Made by a program: the position numbers and the translations under genes
Shown here: positions 11,401 to 21,859 of the stretch, piece by piece
Position numbering within the stretch: the first letter of the stretch is position 1
Layout: each line of letters opens with the position of its first letter
The notes under the pieces: model-generated
Told to the model about the DNA's origin: nothing
The model's database searches: none
The model's input: the letters and a program-made list of their open reading frames with translations, nothing else
Origin: Auxenochlorella pyrenoidosa
Taxonomy: Eukaryota > Chlorophyta > Trebouxiophyceae > Chlorellales > Chlorellaceae
Direction of reading: 5' to 3'
NCBI GenBank assembly: GCA_001430745.1
Contig: KQ481950.1
Location: 1,006,641 to 1,036,762 of the forward strand
DNA length: 30,122 nt

Positions 11401-12078
11401 TGCCCCTGCCTGGTGGTGCCCTACAAGTGAGGCCTGGCAGGGCAGCTCGCTGCCAGTGATTGGCCACCGCCGGGCCACACACACCTGTGTGCAGGGTTGC
11501 GCGTCGCCTGCACAAGGGACTGTTGTTGTGATGCCGTGGTTCCGCCCTGCTGGTGCCAGCATGCCGACCCTGGTGCCTGGCTGCTGTCTGGAATTGCGCA
11601 GATGGATGGGCGTGGATGATGGCGGCACCGGCGACGAGGAGCTGGGCAGCAGCCCCAGCTCGCCGGCGGCGGCGTCCCTGGCAGGCTGGGCCAGCCCTGG
11701 AGCAGCTGGGTGAGCCGGCCAGCTGGGCTAAGGGTTGGTGGACAGCATGCCGACTTTGAAGACCTTCTTCGCTCTTGAACGGTGTGGGGTGCCGGTCCTC
11801 TCATCCTTCGCGTTACATACCCACTGCTACCCGCCCCTCCCACCCTGCGCAGCACCAGCGATGCTGCGGTGCAAACCGAAGGCCGCGCAGCGCTGCCACA
11901 GGCGGGCGCTGCGGCAGCCGAGGGTGCGCCAGGCGGGGCCGCACCCTCCGAACTGCTCGCCGAGCTGCAGAAGCAGCTGGAGGAGAAGGACCGCACCATC
12001 GCGGAGCTGCGGCGGCAGGTGCAGGAGCTGCGGCTGGCGCAACCTCGCGGCGGCGGCGGCCACGGCACGGCGCAGTGA
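8469..12078 (+). CDS. Tandem universal stress protein (USP) domain protein with C-terminal coiled coil
   Basis: Twelve exons join in phase into 454 residues: 8469-8591, 8750-8812, 8992-9141, 9483-9558, 9780-9909, 10080-10254, 10458-10550, 10765-10818, 10998-11098, 11361-11426, 11602-11709, 11853-12078. The C-terminal USP domain starts RRIAVAYNSF, contains DTVYVCHVFS, and ends IELLIIGSRSGGKIRKRL, then HLIDNAPCPCLVVPYK, resembling the G-x2-G-x9-G nucleotide-loop pattern of ATP-binding USPs. The N-terminal half looks like a second, degenerate USP unit (SLALVMHTWG, HIDILVIPA, WVKQNVHCPYIITRR). A TGA at 11428 would end the protein after VPYK, but GTGAGG at 11427 is a good donor. Splicing to 11602 keeps the frame into an acidic Ser-rich linker and a heptad-rich helix (LLAELQKQLEEKDRTIAELR). 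Retaining that intron would give a shorter form. USPs are linked to stress responses; no specific role can be read here. Confidence 0.85.
9151..9180 (+). repeat. G-rich tract just inside a USP intron
   Basis: Near-continuous G runs begin nine bases after the donor at 9142. G runs near donors are known intronic splicing enhancers and can form G-quadruplexes; the role here is inferred. Confidence 0.7.
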
Positions 12079-12667
12079 TCGAATGCACCCGTAGCAACGC
12101 ACGATGCCCGACCCGACCCTGTATTGACGCTCATGACCATCCGTGTGATAGGTATATTGTTGCCCACGCGGTTAATTGAGCCCAGTTTCTACAGGAAGCA
12201 GCGTGGCAGGTGCTGAGGGCCGCTGCCGACGCTGAGGTTCAAGCTGCGCTGCCTGTGCCACCATTTGAGCCAGGCGGCGACCTATTGGGGGCGCACTGCA
12301 TACTGTCGGTGCAGAGGACTCCGTCTTGCGTGAATCGTCGATGAGCGCGAGCAGCGTGCGCTGCACACCGGAGGTAAGTTTTTCGGCAGCCAGGCCCCGA
12401 AGTAGCAGCGTCTACACCACCTGCGCGCTTGTCCATGAAGCGGGGTGTTCGGTGATTGTCGCGCGACTGGCACTGTGTGGTGCCTTTGGCGGCTGCGTGC
12501 CACCGCCCGGGGCCGCCGGTTGCCTGCGGCCGGCCCCGCTCGGCACTGCCTCGGTGCTCCCTGCCATCCCATCGCAGCAGCGATGAATCGTATTACTCTT
12601 TAATGTATTGCAAGCTTCTAGCACAACCGCCGGCTGACCGCGCCCCTGCATCTTCCCCGCGCTGCAG
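12079..12667. other. Tandem intergenic region (USP 3' end / methyltransferase 5' end)
   Basis: This stretch lies between two genes on the same strand. It should hold the USP 3' UTR and the methyltransferase promoter and 5' UTR. It is locally less GC-rich around 12130-12180 and 12580-12610. No TGTAA motif, conserved ORF or RNA gene is visible. Confidence 0.5.
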
Positions 12668-15600
12668 ATGCGTGCTCTGCAGGCTGCCACCCGTGCGGCA
12701 GCTGGCCTGCGCCCCCGCGGCCCGCTGCGCGGCCCCTCCCCTGCCTACCCCCGCTCAGCTGCTGGCGCCAGCCCCCGCCAGCTGGTGCACCGTTCCACCC
12801 TGCTGGACGAGGTGTTTGCCGCACCCACGGAAGCCGATGCTGCGGCAGCCGATGCCGTGGCGGATGTGCCACCCAGCAGTGCGCCGGCTACGGAGCCCGT
12901 AGCGCAGCAGCCTGAGCAGCCGCAGCCAGAGGTCTTCCCCGCCGATGATGACGCCAAGCGCTTCCAGCTGGTGCGTGTGGGGTGGTCATTTCTGACTGCT
13001 AGGTGGCAGCGGGTGGCCAGCTGGCGCTTGCGGGACGTACCTCTGCCACAGGGGTAGCACAGCCGGCAATGTGTGTGGACGCGGCTTTGGCCCCCGCCAC
13101 CATGCAGCACTGGAGCGTGGACATGTGGAAGACGTTCTACCCTTCGAAGTGGCTTGAGAGCCTGGGCGACGAGTCGGCGCCTGTGCCGGGTGGGTGCCCC
13201 ACAGCAACGCCTGCACGGGCGGGGTGGTGGCGAAGCAGGGGGGCCAAGGCAGGGTGACGGGTGAAGCGACTTTAGGGGCGGCACCCGGGGGCAGGGGTGG
13301 TGCGGAGGCGCTGTAGCATTGACCAGACGGCACCAAGCTTGGTTCGCCGCCCATCCCAGCCTGCCCACCCGCTGGTATCTCGGCCTCCAAACACTGCACC
13401 GGCCCCCTGTGCCGCGCCCCCCACCCCGCAGACCGCATCCGCGCCTTCACCGAGACCCTGACCAGCGCTGTCGGCACTGCCGGCATCCTGGGCAGCACCG
13501 AGGCAGCCCGCTACTGGTGAGCTGTACCGCACATACCCGACCTCCTAATCAGGAAGATGCCTTGTGTGCCCCTTGCACATGCCCAGCCCTGTGTTTTCGC
13601 CGCCCCCCCCCCCAGCCCCGTTCACCCATCCATCACCACTACTGCCACCACCACACACCCTCTACCCCCCCCCCCCGCAGGGCGTACCACCTGACCCGCA
13701 GCGGCTTCTTCATGCTGCAGGGCCTGGCCAGCCTGCTGGTCACCCGGCGGGCGGTGGGGCGCGACGCCGAGGCCCCCTCCCTCACGCGCTTTGAGGAGAT
13801 GGTACGCCGCAGCTGGAGCGGCCCAGCCACCGAGGCCATGCTCATGTTCTGGCAGGCAAGCGGGCTGCGCAGAAGGCTGGTGACACTTTGTGGTCACCCA
13901 TGTTTCTGCTGGGTACAATGGGACGTTCCTGCCGTCAATTGTGAACCCTGAACAACAGAGGCATGGCTCGGTGCTGCTTGTCAACGTTTGGCACACGTGT
14001 GCAAATGGCGCACCCCAGCCGACCCGGTCCCCCGCCTGCCCGACCCTTGCTGCGCGCAGGACCACGAGAACATCAAGGAGGGCAGGCAAGGGGGGCGCCG
14101 CGAGGCTAGGGGGGCTTCGCATGTGCCGCAGCGCCAGACCCTGAATGCCAAAAGCTCTTGGGGCTGCTCCTGGCTGGCTGGGCATGCTGCGCCTGCAGCC
14201 GTGCCAGTGGTTTGACTCTGCCCGCCGCGCCCCACGCGGCCTCCTCTCCCTGCTGTGCCCAGCCCCCTATGCCCGGCCTCCCCCACCCCTTGACGCAGGT
14301 ACGCCCTGCCGTGGGACATGACCACTGCCGGGCACCGCCAGTTCAACCCGCTGTATGTGCTGCAGCGCGGCGCGGCCTTCCTGCGGGAGGCGGTGGCCAC
14401 GCTGCGCCGCAGGTGGGCGCTCGCATGCAGCGCTGCTTCCCTGCCTTGGCGCGCCAGAAGATGGCCTGGACGCACCGCCGGCGCCCAGCGGGCACGGGCA
14501 CTGCCTACTGCACCGCGCCGGCGCATCCAGCGGGCATGCACACTGCATACTGCTACCGTGCTGTGTCGGCGTATGGTAGTGCCGGCGGGAGGGCAGGCGC
14601 GGCCATGCCAGCAGCCTCACCTTGCTCAATCGCCGCCCCGAGCGCAGGGATGCCGGCGTGCCCGACCAAGTCTGGCTCAAGAGCAGCTTCCTGCCCGAGT
14701 ACTACCAGGAGACCTTCCACTACCAGAGCGACGGCTGGCTGAGCGCGTCCTCGGGTGGGCGCTGGGGGGCGGCGGCAGCGCCTGGCTACGGATGTAGGTG
14801 GACTGCGCAGATGCAACTTGTAGTTTGCTGAAGATGGTGGCTGCAGGGCTGGCTTGCGGTGATGCCTAAGGCATGGCACCGAACGCCTCCCCCCTCCCAG
14901 CCACCGTGCAGCCAGCCACCCGTTTCCATCGGGGAGCGAGGGCTGCACTGCCGTGAACCTGAGCAACGATCCCCCCCCCCCCCCTCTTCCCCCCCTGCAG
15001 CCAAGGTGTACGAGACCTCCACCGAGACGCTGTTTGTGGGGCGGCAGGACGCCATGCAGCGCTCCACCCTGGTGCCCCTGGCCGACTTCATGCACGGCCG
15101 CGACGCCTCGCAGCTGCGGGCGCTCGAGGTCGCGGCCGGCACGGGCCGCTTCGCCACCTTTGTCAAGGCGGGTGGACCCCCCCGGGGCGCAGCGCCGTCC
15201 CGAGCTGGCCCTGGTGTACCCTGCCCTTGTTTTTTGCATTGCACCGGCACAATGCGTGCCCCTACCAGCTGTGCCCTGCCAGCCAGGGCTAACAGCACAC
15301 TCAACCCTGACGCGGCGCTGTTCCCTGTACTCCCCTTTTTTCATGCCTGCAGGACAACTACCCCTCCCTCCAGCTGACCGTCAGCGATCTGTCGCCCTTC
15401 TACCTAGCAGAGGCCAAGAGCAACATGGAGGTGGGGCGGCGGGGTGGGGCTGGTGGCTGGCAGCTCGCAGCCCATGCTTTTGCCTGCTCGACGCAACAGC
15501 TGCACGGCCCCATGCCTGGCAGATGCAGAGAAGCAGATTCGGCTCTGGCTCGGCAGGCCACGTGCGGACCCTGTTTGCCAACGCAGAGTGCAGGCCACCA

Positions 15601-17192
15601 GGGGAACGGCTCCCCCTTGCTGGGGAACCCCCGCAATGGCTGTTGAGCATTCCATAACGGCTGCCTGCCCTGTGGCATCTCCTGCCCCACGACCCGCCGC
15701 CATGCAGTACTGGAAGCGCATGCGGGCGCCTGATGCCGACTTTGGCGGGCGGGACGGCACCGGCGTCACCTTCCTGCAGACTGCTGCCGAGAAGCTGGAT
15801 GTGCCCGACAGCTCGCAGGACATTGTGTGAGTGCACCCGCCGCCACAGAAGCAGCTCTTTGCTGTCTCGTGCCTGCCGGCCCTCGGGCTGGGGTTGAAGA
15901 GGCACCGTGGAATGTGTGATTGCTCAGCGCGCTGTGCCAGCACAAACACAGGGCACGCGGAGCCAGTCATGCAGCCCTGCGTGCAAGTGCCGCCGCCTGT
16001 TCTGGCGGCGGCGTGAGTGCAGCTTCCATGCAGCCGCCCATGCCGTCACTGACAGACGAGCTCACCAATTCATTCTCTGCCTCTGATCCTCTGACGCACG
16101 CTCCCACGCCCTGGCCCCCGCAGCATGTGCGTCTACCTGTTCCACGAGCTGCCCGCCGAGGTGCGGAAGCAGGCGGCGGCGGAGATGGCGCGCGTGCTGA
16201 AGCCGGGCGGCATCCTCGTCCTCACCGACTCCATGCAGCTGGGCGACCGCGAGGTGTACGAGAAGACCATGGGGTGAGGCCTGGGGTGCTGAGGCGGGTG
16301 GTGTTGGCAGGAAGGGGGTGGGGCTGGCGGTGGGGGGTGGGGGGGGGGTAATGCCCGGGGAGTAAGGCCGGCGAGTGAGGCCCCTGGTGCCTGTCCCATC
16401 CCTTCCTGCAATATGCTGCCCGGCCTGCGGCTCCCTTGCTCTTAGATCTGCTGTAGGGAATATTGGGGGTGGCGCAAGGCTGCTGCAGGCCGGCTGCATG
16501 GCCGACCGGGCACCCCCCGACCGGGCTTCGCAACGCTCCAATGCTATTGCCACCTGCTGCCGGACGATGCATGCCGCCACTGACCCGCTAACCTGCCTCT
16601 CCCCCCCCCCCTGCAGCCGTTTTGGGGCCTTCAACGAGCCCTACTACGAGGACTACATCTCCACCCCGCTGGGCCCGCTCTTCGAGGCCGCTGGGCTCAA
16701 GTGCGGCATGAAGGTGGGTGCTGCGGCCGGCCCCCGAGCTCCGCTCAACCAGCCCAACCCAAGCACTTGCACGCTTACCTAGCCACCCCACACGCGGGCA
16801 CACAGCTTTCGCAGTGCGTGAGCACTCGCCTGCTTCCCTGCACATGTGTGAGATGGTCGTGCCTTTTCGCCTTGTGCACACTCCCGCCTTCCTGCCCCAA
16901 CTTTTGCTCATTCCGCAGGTGGTGGGCAGCAGCACCAAGACGCTGTCCTTCTACAAGCCCTCCCAGGACGATGTGCCTGCTGAGGCCGCCAGCCCCGTGG
17001 CGGCCGCTGAGGTAAGCATGCAGGGCGGGGCGGGCGGTGCAGAGCCAGGCAGTGCAGGACTGAAGGCAGCTGGCAGGGAGCAGGGAGCTGGGCTGCACCT
17101 CGGCAGCAGCAGCTTTGTTTCTGTTGGCTCAACCATCTCGTGTTCCCGGCCCGGGCCTGCAGGGTCCTGCTGAGGCGCAGAGGGACAACTGA
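12668..17192 (+). CDS. Class I SAM-dependent methyltransferase, probably plastid-targeted
   Basis: Fourteen exons join in phase into 541 residues: 12668-12970, 13108-13189, 13432-13516, 13681-13855, 14060-14085, 14299-14412, 14648-14754, 15001-15167, 15353-15430, 15708-15826, 16124-16273, 16617-16713, 16919-17011, 17163-17192. The first 45 residues are rich in Arg, Ala, Ser and Pro with no acidic residues, like a transit peptide, followed by a Pro/Glu/Gln linker. The methyltransferase fold begins at LEVAAGTGRF (SAM-binding motif I), then LTVSDLSPFYL, GVTFLQTAAEKL, IVMCVYLFHELP and RVLKPGGILVLTD (motif III). The region between the linker and motif I (HWSVDMWKTFYPSKW, then YHLTRSGFFMLQG and YALPWDMTTAGHRQFNP) is a conserved-looking extension I cannot assign. 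Substrate unknown. Introns after 13855, 14085 and 15167 use GC donors, and 14060-14085 is a 26-base exon. Confidence 0.87.
13665..13676 (+). repeat. Poly-C tract before methyltransferase exon 4
   Basis: Twelve C residues sit directly against the GCAG acceptor at 13677-13680. The same arrangement recurs at 14971-14984 (acceptor 15000) and 16601-16611 (acceptor 16616) in this gene. Confidence 0.8.
14060..14085 (+). other. 26-base microexon flanked by GC-donor introns
   Basis: This exon encodes DHENIKEG with an incomplete last codon. It is needed to join the phase-0 end at 13855 to the phase-2 start at 14299, where the protein continues RYALPWDM. The intron before it starts GCAAGC and the intron after it starts GCAAGG. 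Confidence 0.75.
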
Positions 17193-17636
17193 ATGTGCAC
17201 CGCCTTGTAGTGCGCTGGCTCTCCGGCCCATTCAGCCCCAAACCAAGTGTACAGCCAACTGGTCCAGATCATGCCCTGCTCAGGACTCCCATACTAGTGA
17301 GCCCGCTTATGAAGCCAGCGCTTGCAGAGGCGCGCTGCTCTCAGTGCTGCCAAACGCCAGGCATAGCCCTTGCACCCCCATTTCATTCATCCGTTTCCCT
17401 GAATGCCCCTCATCTGATCCCTCGAATGCCCCATTTCTGATGCATCATTACCCAATCATTTCCCGACCTCTCGCTTTTGACATTCCTGCATGCCAGTAGC
17501 ATGGTTGCACCGTCCCGACGGTTCACTCGTTGGTTCCACCTCTTGACATCCCAGCTTACGCTGGTGCTAAGTTCCGAATGTAATATGTAGTGCAGATGCA
17601 GGCTTCCGCAGCTGGCATGAGCCTGCCACGTTGCCT
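17193..17636. other. Convergent intergenic region (methyltransferase / ARP3 3' ends)
   Basis: Both flanking genes end here. The region is markedly more AT-rich than its surroundings, especially 17380-17600, as expected for 3' UTRs. It carries a plus-strand TGTAA at 17579-17583. No coding potential is apparent. Confidence 0.55.
17579..17583 (+). terminator. Putative TGTAA poly(A) signal of the methyltransferase gene
   Basis: TGTAA lies about 390 bases after the methyltransferase stop, in an AT-rich stretch, and matches the known chlorophyte poly(A) signal. It is only 54 bases from the ARP3 stop on the other strand, so the two 3' UTRs would nearly meet or overlap. Confidence 0.5.
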
Positions 17637-20600
17637 TCACCACTCGCGGTACACCATGTTGTGCCGCACCACTGAGGGCCCGTGCTCCTGGTACTGCTGT
17701 CGCGTCACCACTGCGGGCAGGGTGTCAGAAGGGCACCTCTCAGCAAAGTTAGGCATAGCCCCATCGCGCAAAGATGGCAGTGCACGTTGACACAAGCGTG
17801 GAATGTGCGACAGAGGCTGTGGTGCAACAGCGCTCACATGCTGGCGGTGCTGAGTGAGCCTGGGCAGCAGGCAAGCAGCCCTCGCACCAGCACACGCTTC
17901 CGTCTGGCTCCCACAGCCGCAGGGCGGGCCACCCACACGCACCTGTGTCGGCAAAGCCCTCGGACAGGCCCAGCAGGCTGGCGCCGTACCACACAGCGTA
18001 CCGCTGCAGGGGGTGCGAGTGCACGCAGACCTGCACCGCGCTGCCGGCGCCCGCGGTGCGCGCCTCCACTGCCCGTTTCAGGTCGCGCTGCAGGCAGGCA
18101 GGTGGCGCCCGCAGTGCGTGGGCCGGGATACTTGGCTGCCAGCCCAGGGGGCACAAGCTGGGCGCGCGGCGCCGGCGGCAGACGCCTGCAGCGTGCCCAG
18201 CGCCCGCCCCCCTTCCCGCAGCGCCTGGCCAAGCAGCGCTGCCGTGCTCGCGGAAGCCACGCCGGCATGCGCAGCCAACCCGGGGTGCATCCCTCCAGCG
18301 GCATGCGCCCGTCACCTGGGGTCACCTGGATGCGCTGCCCAAAGTGCTTGAACATGGTGGTGCCCCCCGACAGCGAGATGTTGCCCAGCAGCGCGCGCCG
18401 CGTGTCGATGGGGCAGCGCTGCACCACAGAGTCAATCACCTCGGGCAGGGGGGTGCGCCAGTCTGCGCGGCCGGGGGGGAGCCGCCCCGCCAGCGGTCAG
18501 GGTGGAGGTGCTGGACTGAGCAGTGCATGGGAGGAGGCGCAGGACAACGTGGTCCTGTGCACAGATCCAGCCCCAGGTGATCTCAGGCCTTCGGCGGCAC
18601 GTTTGCCCACCCCCCTTCCACCCCCTACACAACCCCAGGCCCCCCCACCAGAGTTCCTGCCGTACAGCTGCGGGCTGAAGAAGATCTCGGGGCCCAGGAA
18701 GCGCTCGCGCAGAAGGTCCACCGCCCAGGGCGCCCCGCCGCGGGACACCCCCTCGTACCGCCGGGTGTACCGCGCCGGGTCCGCCTCCACCTTGTCCGCC
18801 TCCCGGGCTGGGTCTGCCAGGGTGGTTGGGGAGGACGGGCAGCGGTGCCGTGGCTGAAAGGAGAATTGCGCAGACGGCATGCTGACAGCGCGTGGCATGC
18901 ACAGGGGGCTGGCATGGCAAGCCGAGGTCCCAGCGGGCCCACAGTGGGGGCGGCTGCGCCGGTGGCGCGTCAGTCCCCTGAGATCAGGAGCGGCAGCCCC
19001 ACCCGAGCACACATAGCAGTGCTGCTCCTTGATGCGCCGCGCCGCCTCCAGTGACTGGTCGGGAGGCACCGGCGCGCCGCGGTCGCTGCGGGGGCGGCCC
19101 AGGAGGGGGGGGGCTTGTGCAAGCAGCACAGGACCAGGCGCAGCATGCAGCTGCGTGCATGCGTCCCCGTGGGCATGGCCTGGCTGAGGTTGAGGGGCGG
19201 GGGTTCTGTCCTGCGAGCAGGCTGCTTGTGCTCACGTGCCAGGCAACCCCTGGCAGCACACCGCACAGTCAGCAAGCAAGGCTTGCGGCCTCGCACCGCA
19301 GGAGCTGCTGCACGTGCTGCGTCACATCGCGCCCCGCCAGCGGCACCGTGGCAATGGCCGAGGAGATCACATAGCCTGCGGGGAGGGGGCCGGGGGGCAG
19401 AGGCGCACAAGAGGGCTGAGGTGGGGGAGCGCACGCGGTGCAACAAGCGCTGCTGCGGTGATGTCAACTAGCCACCTTGGCTCCATCCCTGACACTGCCG
19501 ACCCACTGCCGATGGTTCCAATGCTAGCAACCCCACCATCAACCCCCCAGGCGGCCCACCATCCACCACGGGGATGATGTGTGTGCAGCCATCGCCAGAG
19601 TCCACCACCACCCCGGTGAGCAGGCCGCCGCGCTCCTGCAGAGAGCGCAGCAGGCAGCAGAGGGCCATCCTCTTGATCAGCAGCGCTTGCAGGGCGCGGG
19701 CCCGTGCCGATGGTGGTGCCAGGGCTGCGTTCAGACGGCCAGCGCGTTCAGCAGCACCACTGCCAACTGCTCCGTCTGTGCACGCCTGCGCTCGCGCCCT
19801 GCCGCTGTCCAGCGGCCCAGCTCCGGCAAGCCAGAGCGGCCCCTTCTCCTTCGCCCGCCCGCCCGCCCCCCCGCCCACCCCCCACCCCACGCACACAAAC
19901 GCGACGACGCGGGGGCACAGACGCACCTACACCCACAGACACACCCACACCACACCCACCCACACACCCCACACCCTGACACACACCCACCACACCCACC
20001 CACACCCCCCACACCCTGACACACACACACACACCCCGCAGCGCTTGCCTGGTCCTTGTGCTCTGCTGCCGCCCAGCTGGCATACAGAGCCAGCACCGCC
20101 TGCACCCCGATGTGCAGCCCTGGCACGTCGAAAGTCTCAAACCTGCCGAGTGGCCGTGGCCAGGGCGATGTGGCGGCAGAGTGAGGAACCAGGGCCCGGA
20201 AGCGTCCATGCTTCTCTAAGCAGGGAGGGAGGCAGATGCGGCTGCCTATGGCCGCGCAAATCCTCTTCGCAGTGGAGGGTCTGCAAGCTTGCCTGCCGGC
20301 TGCTCTTTCACCCCCGCCCCTCCCCCACCCCACATGATCTCCGCCGTGTACTCCCGGTTCTCCGGCGTGTTGAGGGGAGGCTCCGTGAGGATGAAGGCGT
20401 GCTGCGAGGTGAGGGGCGGGGGTGCTCCATTGGTGCCAGGACGGTCAGGGGCCAGCGCAGGCTGGCAGGCCCTCAGCGCCGCACCTTTGAAGAAGTTGGG
20501 CAGACCGCTTGGGCGAGCCAGCGGGCTGTGGTTCTGGCCCCCCTGCCATGCCCCCTCCCTCCTACCCTGCAAGCCCTGCCTGCACCCTGCCCAGCACGCA

Positions 20601-21256
20601 CATCTTCTGGGAAGATTGCCAAGTCGCTGTAGATCACGCGATGCATGACCTTCTCCCCTGCAGGCCAGATGGAGCACAGGTGGTGCAGCAACAGGGCAGC
20701 ACGTGCTGGCTGCACAGAAGCGCGACGTGGCGGGCAGGGCAGGCCCTGCCAGTCAGCACTGCAGCACACGCGCTCCCCAGCGGCTGGGTGCCCTCGGAAG
20801 GTCCCGACCCTCCCTGTGCCTCCCCTTGCATTCCCTCACACGCATCAAAGTCCGAGATGATGCCGCCCTTCATGGGGTAGCTCAGCGCCATGCCCGCGGA
20901 ACTCTGGGCCAGCGCAGCACTCCCCACCACATAATCCATGTCTGCCAGGGGCCCGCGCCCGGCGCCCGGCACCGCCTTGGGATAGCCCAGCACAGTGGGC
21001 TCGACAAAGCGCGGTGCCTCGTCGCCTGCATGCACATGTTGCAGGGGTCGGGTGGCTGGTCTGGCAGGGGGCTGGCCGAGTACCCACTCACGGTGCCAGG
21101 CAGCAAGCAGCAGCTGGCGACAGGTGTGGCCTGAGGCGAGCGCAACAGCAGCGGTGTCACCACGTTCCGTATGCACAGCAGCTCACCTGCCAGCCCATAC
21201 TTGAGAAATCCTGTGCCGCAGTCGATCACTGCCGGCGGACGGACCGGCAGCGCCAT
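17637..21256 (-). CDS. ARP3: Actin-related protein 3 (Arp2/3 complex subunit)
   Basis: Arp3 is one of the two actin-like subunits that nucleate branched actin filaments in the Arp2/3 complex. Twelve minus-strand exons join in phase into 410 residues: 21256-21187, 21025-20840, 20657-20602, 20401-20334, 20142-20049, 19635-19560, 19375-19297, 19085-19003, 18813-18649, 18462-18326, 18087-17943, 17710-17637. Diagnostic blocks are [15 protein letters not shown] (phosphate loop), [92 protein letters not shown] and [13 protein letters not shown]. The [17 protein letters not shown] block and the C-terminal HGPSVVRHN separate Arp3 from actin and Arp2. Compared with typical Arp3 it is slightly short, with less sequence before LQRYAVW and a divergent last 30 residues. 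Intron 5 has a GC donor followed at once by a CA/GT-rich repeat. Confidence 0.95.
19944..20037. repeat. CA-rich tandem repeat in ARP3 intron 5
   Basis: Two adjacent 40-base units (19951-19990 and 19991-20030) differ at only two positions by eye, and CA-rich sequence flanks them. On the transcribed minus strand this is a G/T-rich tract beginning about ten bases after the GC donor of the intron. Confidence 0.85.
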
Positions 21257-21859
21257 GGCAGCCAAAAGCTGCCCTCGTGGAGCAGCTGTGGCACTGCTGC
21301 CGCTTACGCCGGCGCCCTGCCCTGCCTGCACGGCGCCGGCGTTGGGACGCTCTTACTGCTACTATGTAGTGCTCTGCCCTGCTACAGCTCTCTATGTGCC
21401 CTGAACAGCGTTTTCACGCCGGACTGTCCGGCTCTGTCGGCGGGAAGGCGGTGGTGTGCCCGATCGGCGTTCCTAACACTGCCACAAGGTGATCCTGAAA
21501 CATTGAAACGAAAACCCATCAAAAGTCGCTACTGTCGCACTCTTGGGAATGCTGCATTGGCGAGCATCCCCCTGGCAGTTTAGCAGCCGCGAGCATTCTC
21601 GTGTACAAGTCCTGATCTGCTCATTGTTGAAGCCCACCTCCTCATCAGTGCAGCGGCGTCCAAGTCTGCTGGTCCCGCCTGTTTCTGCGCAGGCTTTCTC
21701 AATTGTTCTGCATCAGACAAATTGCCGATAGCCAGGAACAGTCCCCGCCGAAAGGGCGAGGCCTGAAGCTCACTCCGGCCGCTTGCGCCGGCCTGCCCAC
21801 TCCGTTGGCACCCCGGGGCAGGCCAGCATCAGCATCAGGCAGCCCCGAGAGTGCGCCAG
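21257..21859. promoter_or_regulatory. Divergent promoter region, ARP3 / cis-prenyltransferase
   Basis: About 600 bases separate two start codons pointing outward. The middle (21420-21730) is less GC-rich than the coding flanks. A perfect inverted repeat sits at 21418-21432. No TATA box, RNA gene or conserved ORF is visible. Confidence 0.5.
21418..21432. promoter_or_regulatory. Perfect 7-bp inverted repeat (GCCGGAC T GTCCGGC)
   Basis: The two 7-base arms are exact reverse complements around a single T, in the middle of the divergent ARP3/prenyltransferase promoter. It could be a binding site for a dimeric regulator. In GC-rich DNA such palindromes also arise by chance. Confidence 0.35.

Noticed and set aside
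11428..11430. TGA as the stop codon of the USP gene
   Set aside because: It overlaps a good GTGAGG donor, and splicing to 11602 and then 11853 keeps phase into a well-formed acidic linker and coiled coil, so a longer protein is the better model.
17682..18857. 391-codon plus-strand frame across ARP3 exons
   Set aside because: It runs opposite well-conserved ARP3 exons and introns; long open frames on the antisense strand are expected at this GC content.
19944..20037. Telomere-like or CRISPR-like repeat
   Set aside because: The units are adjacent CA-rich tandem copies without spacers and do not match the TTTAGGG telomere repeat; this is an intronic satellite.
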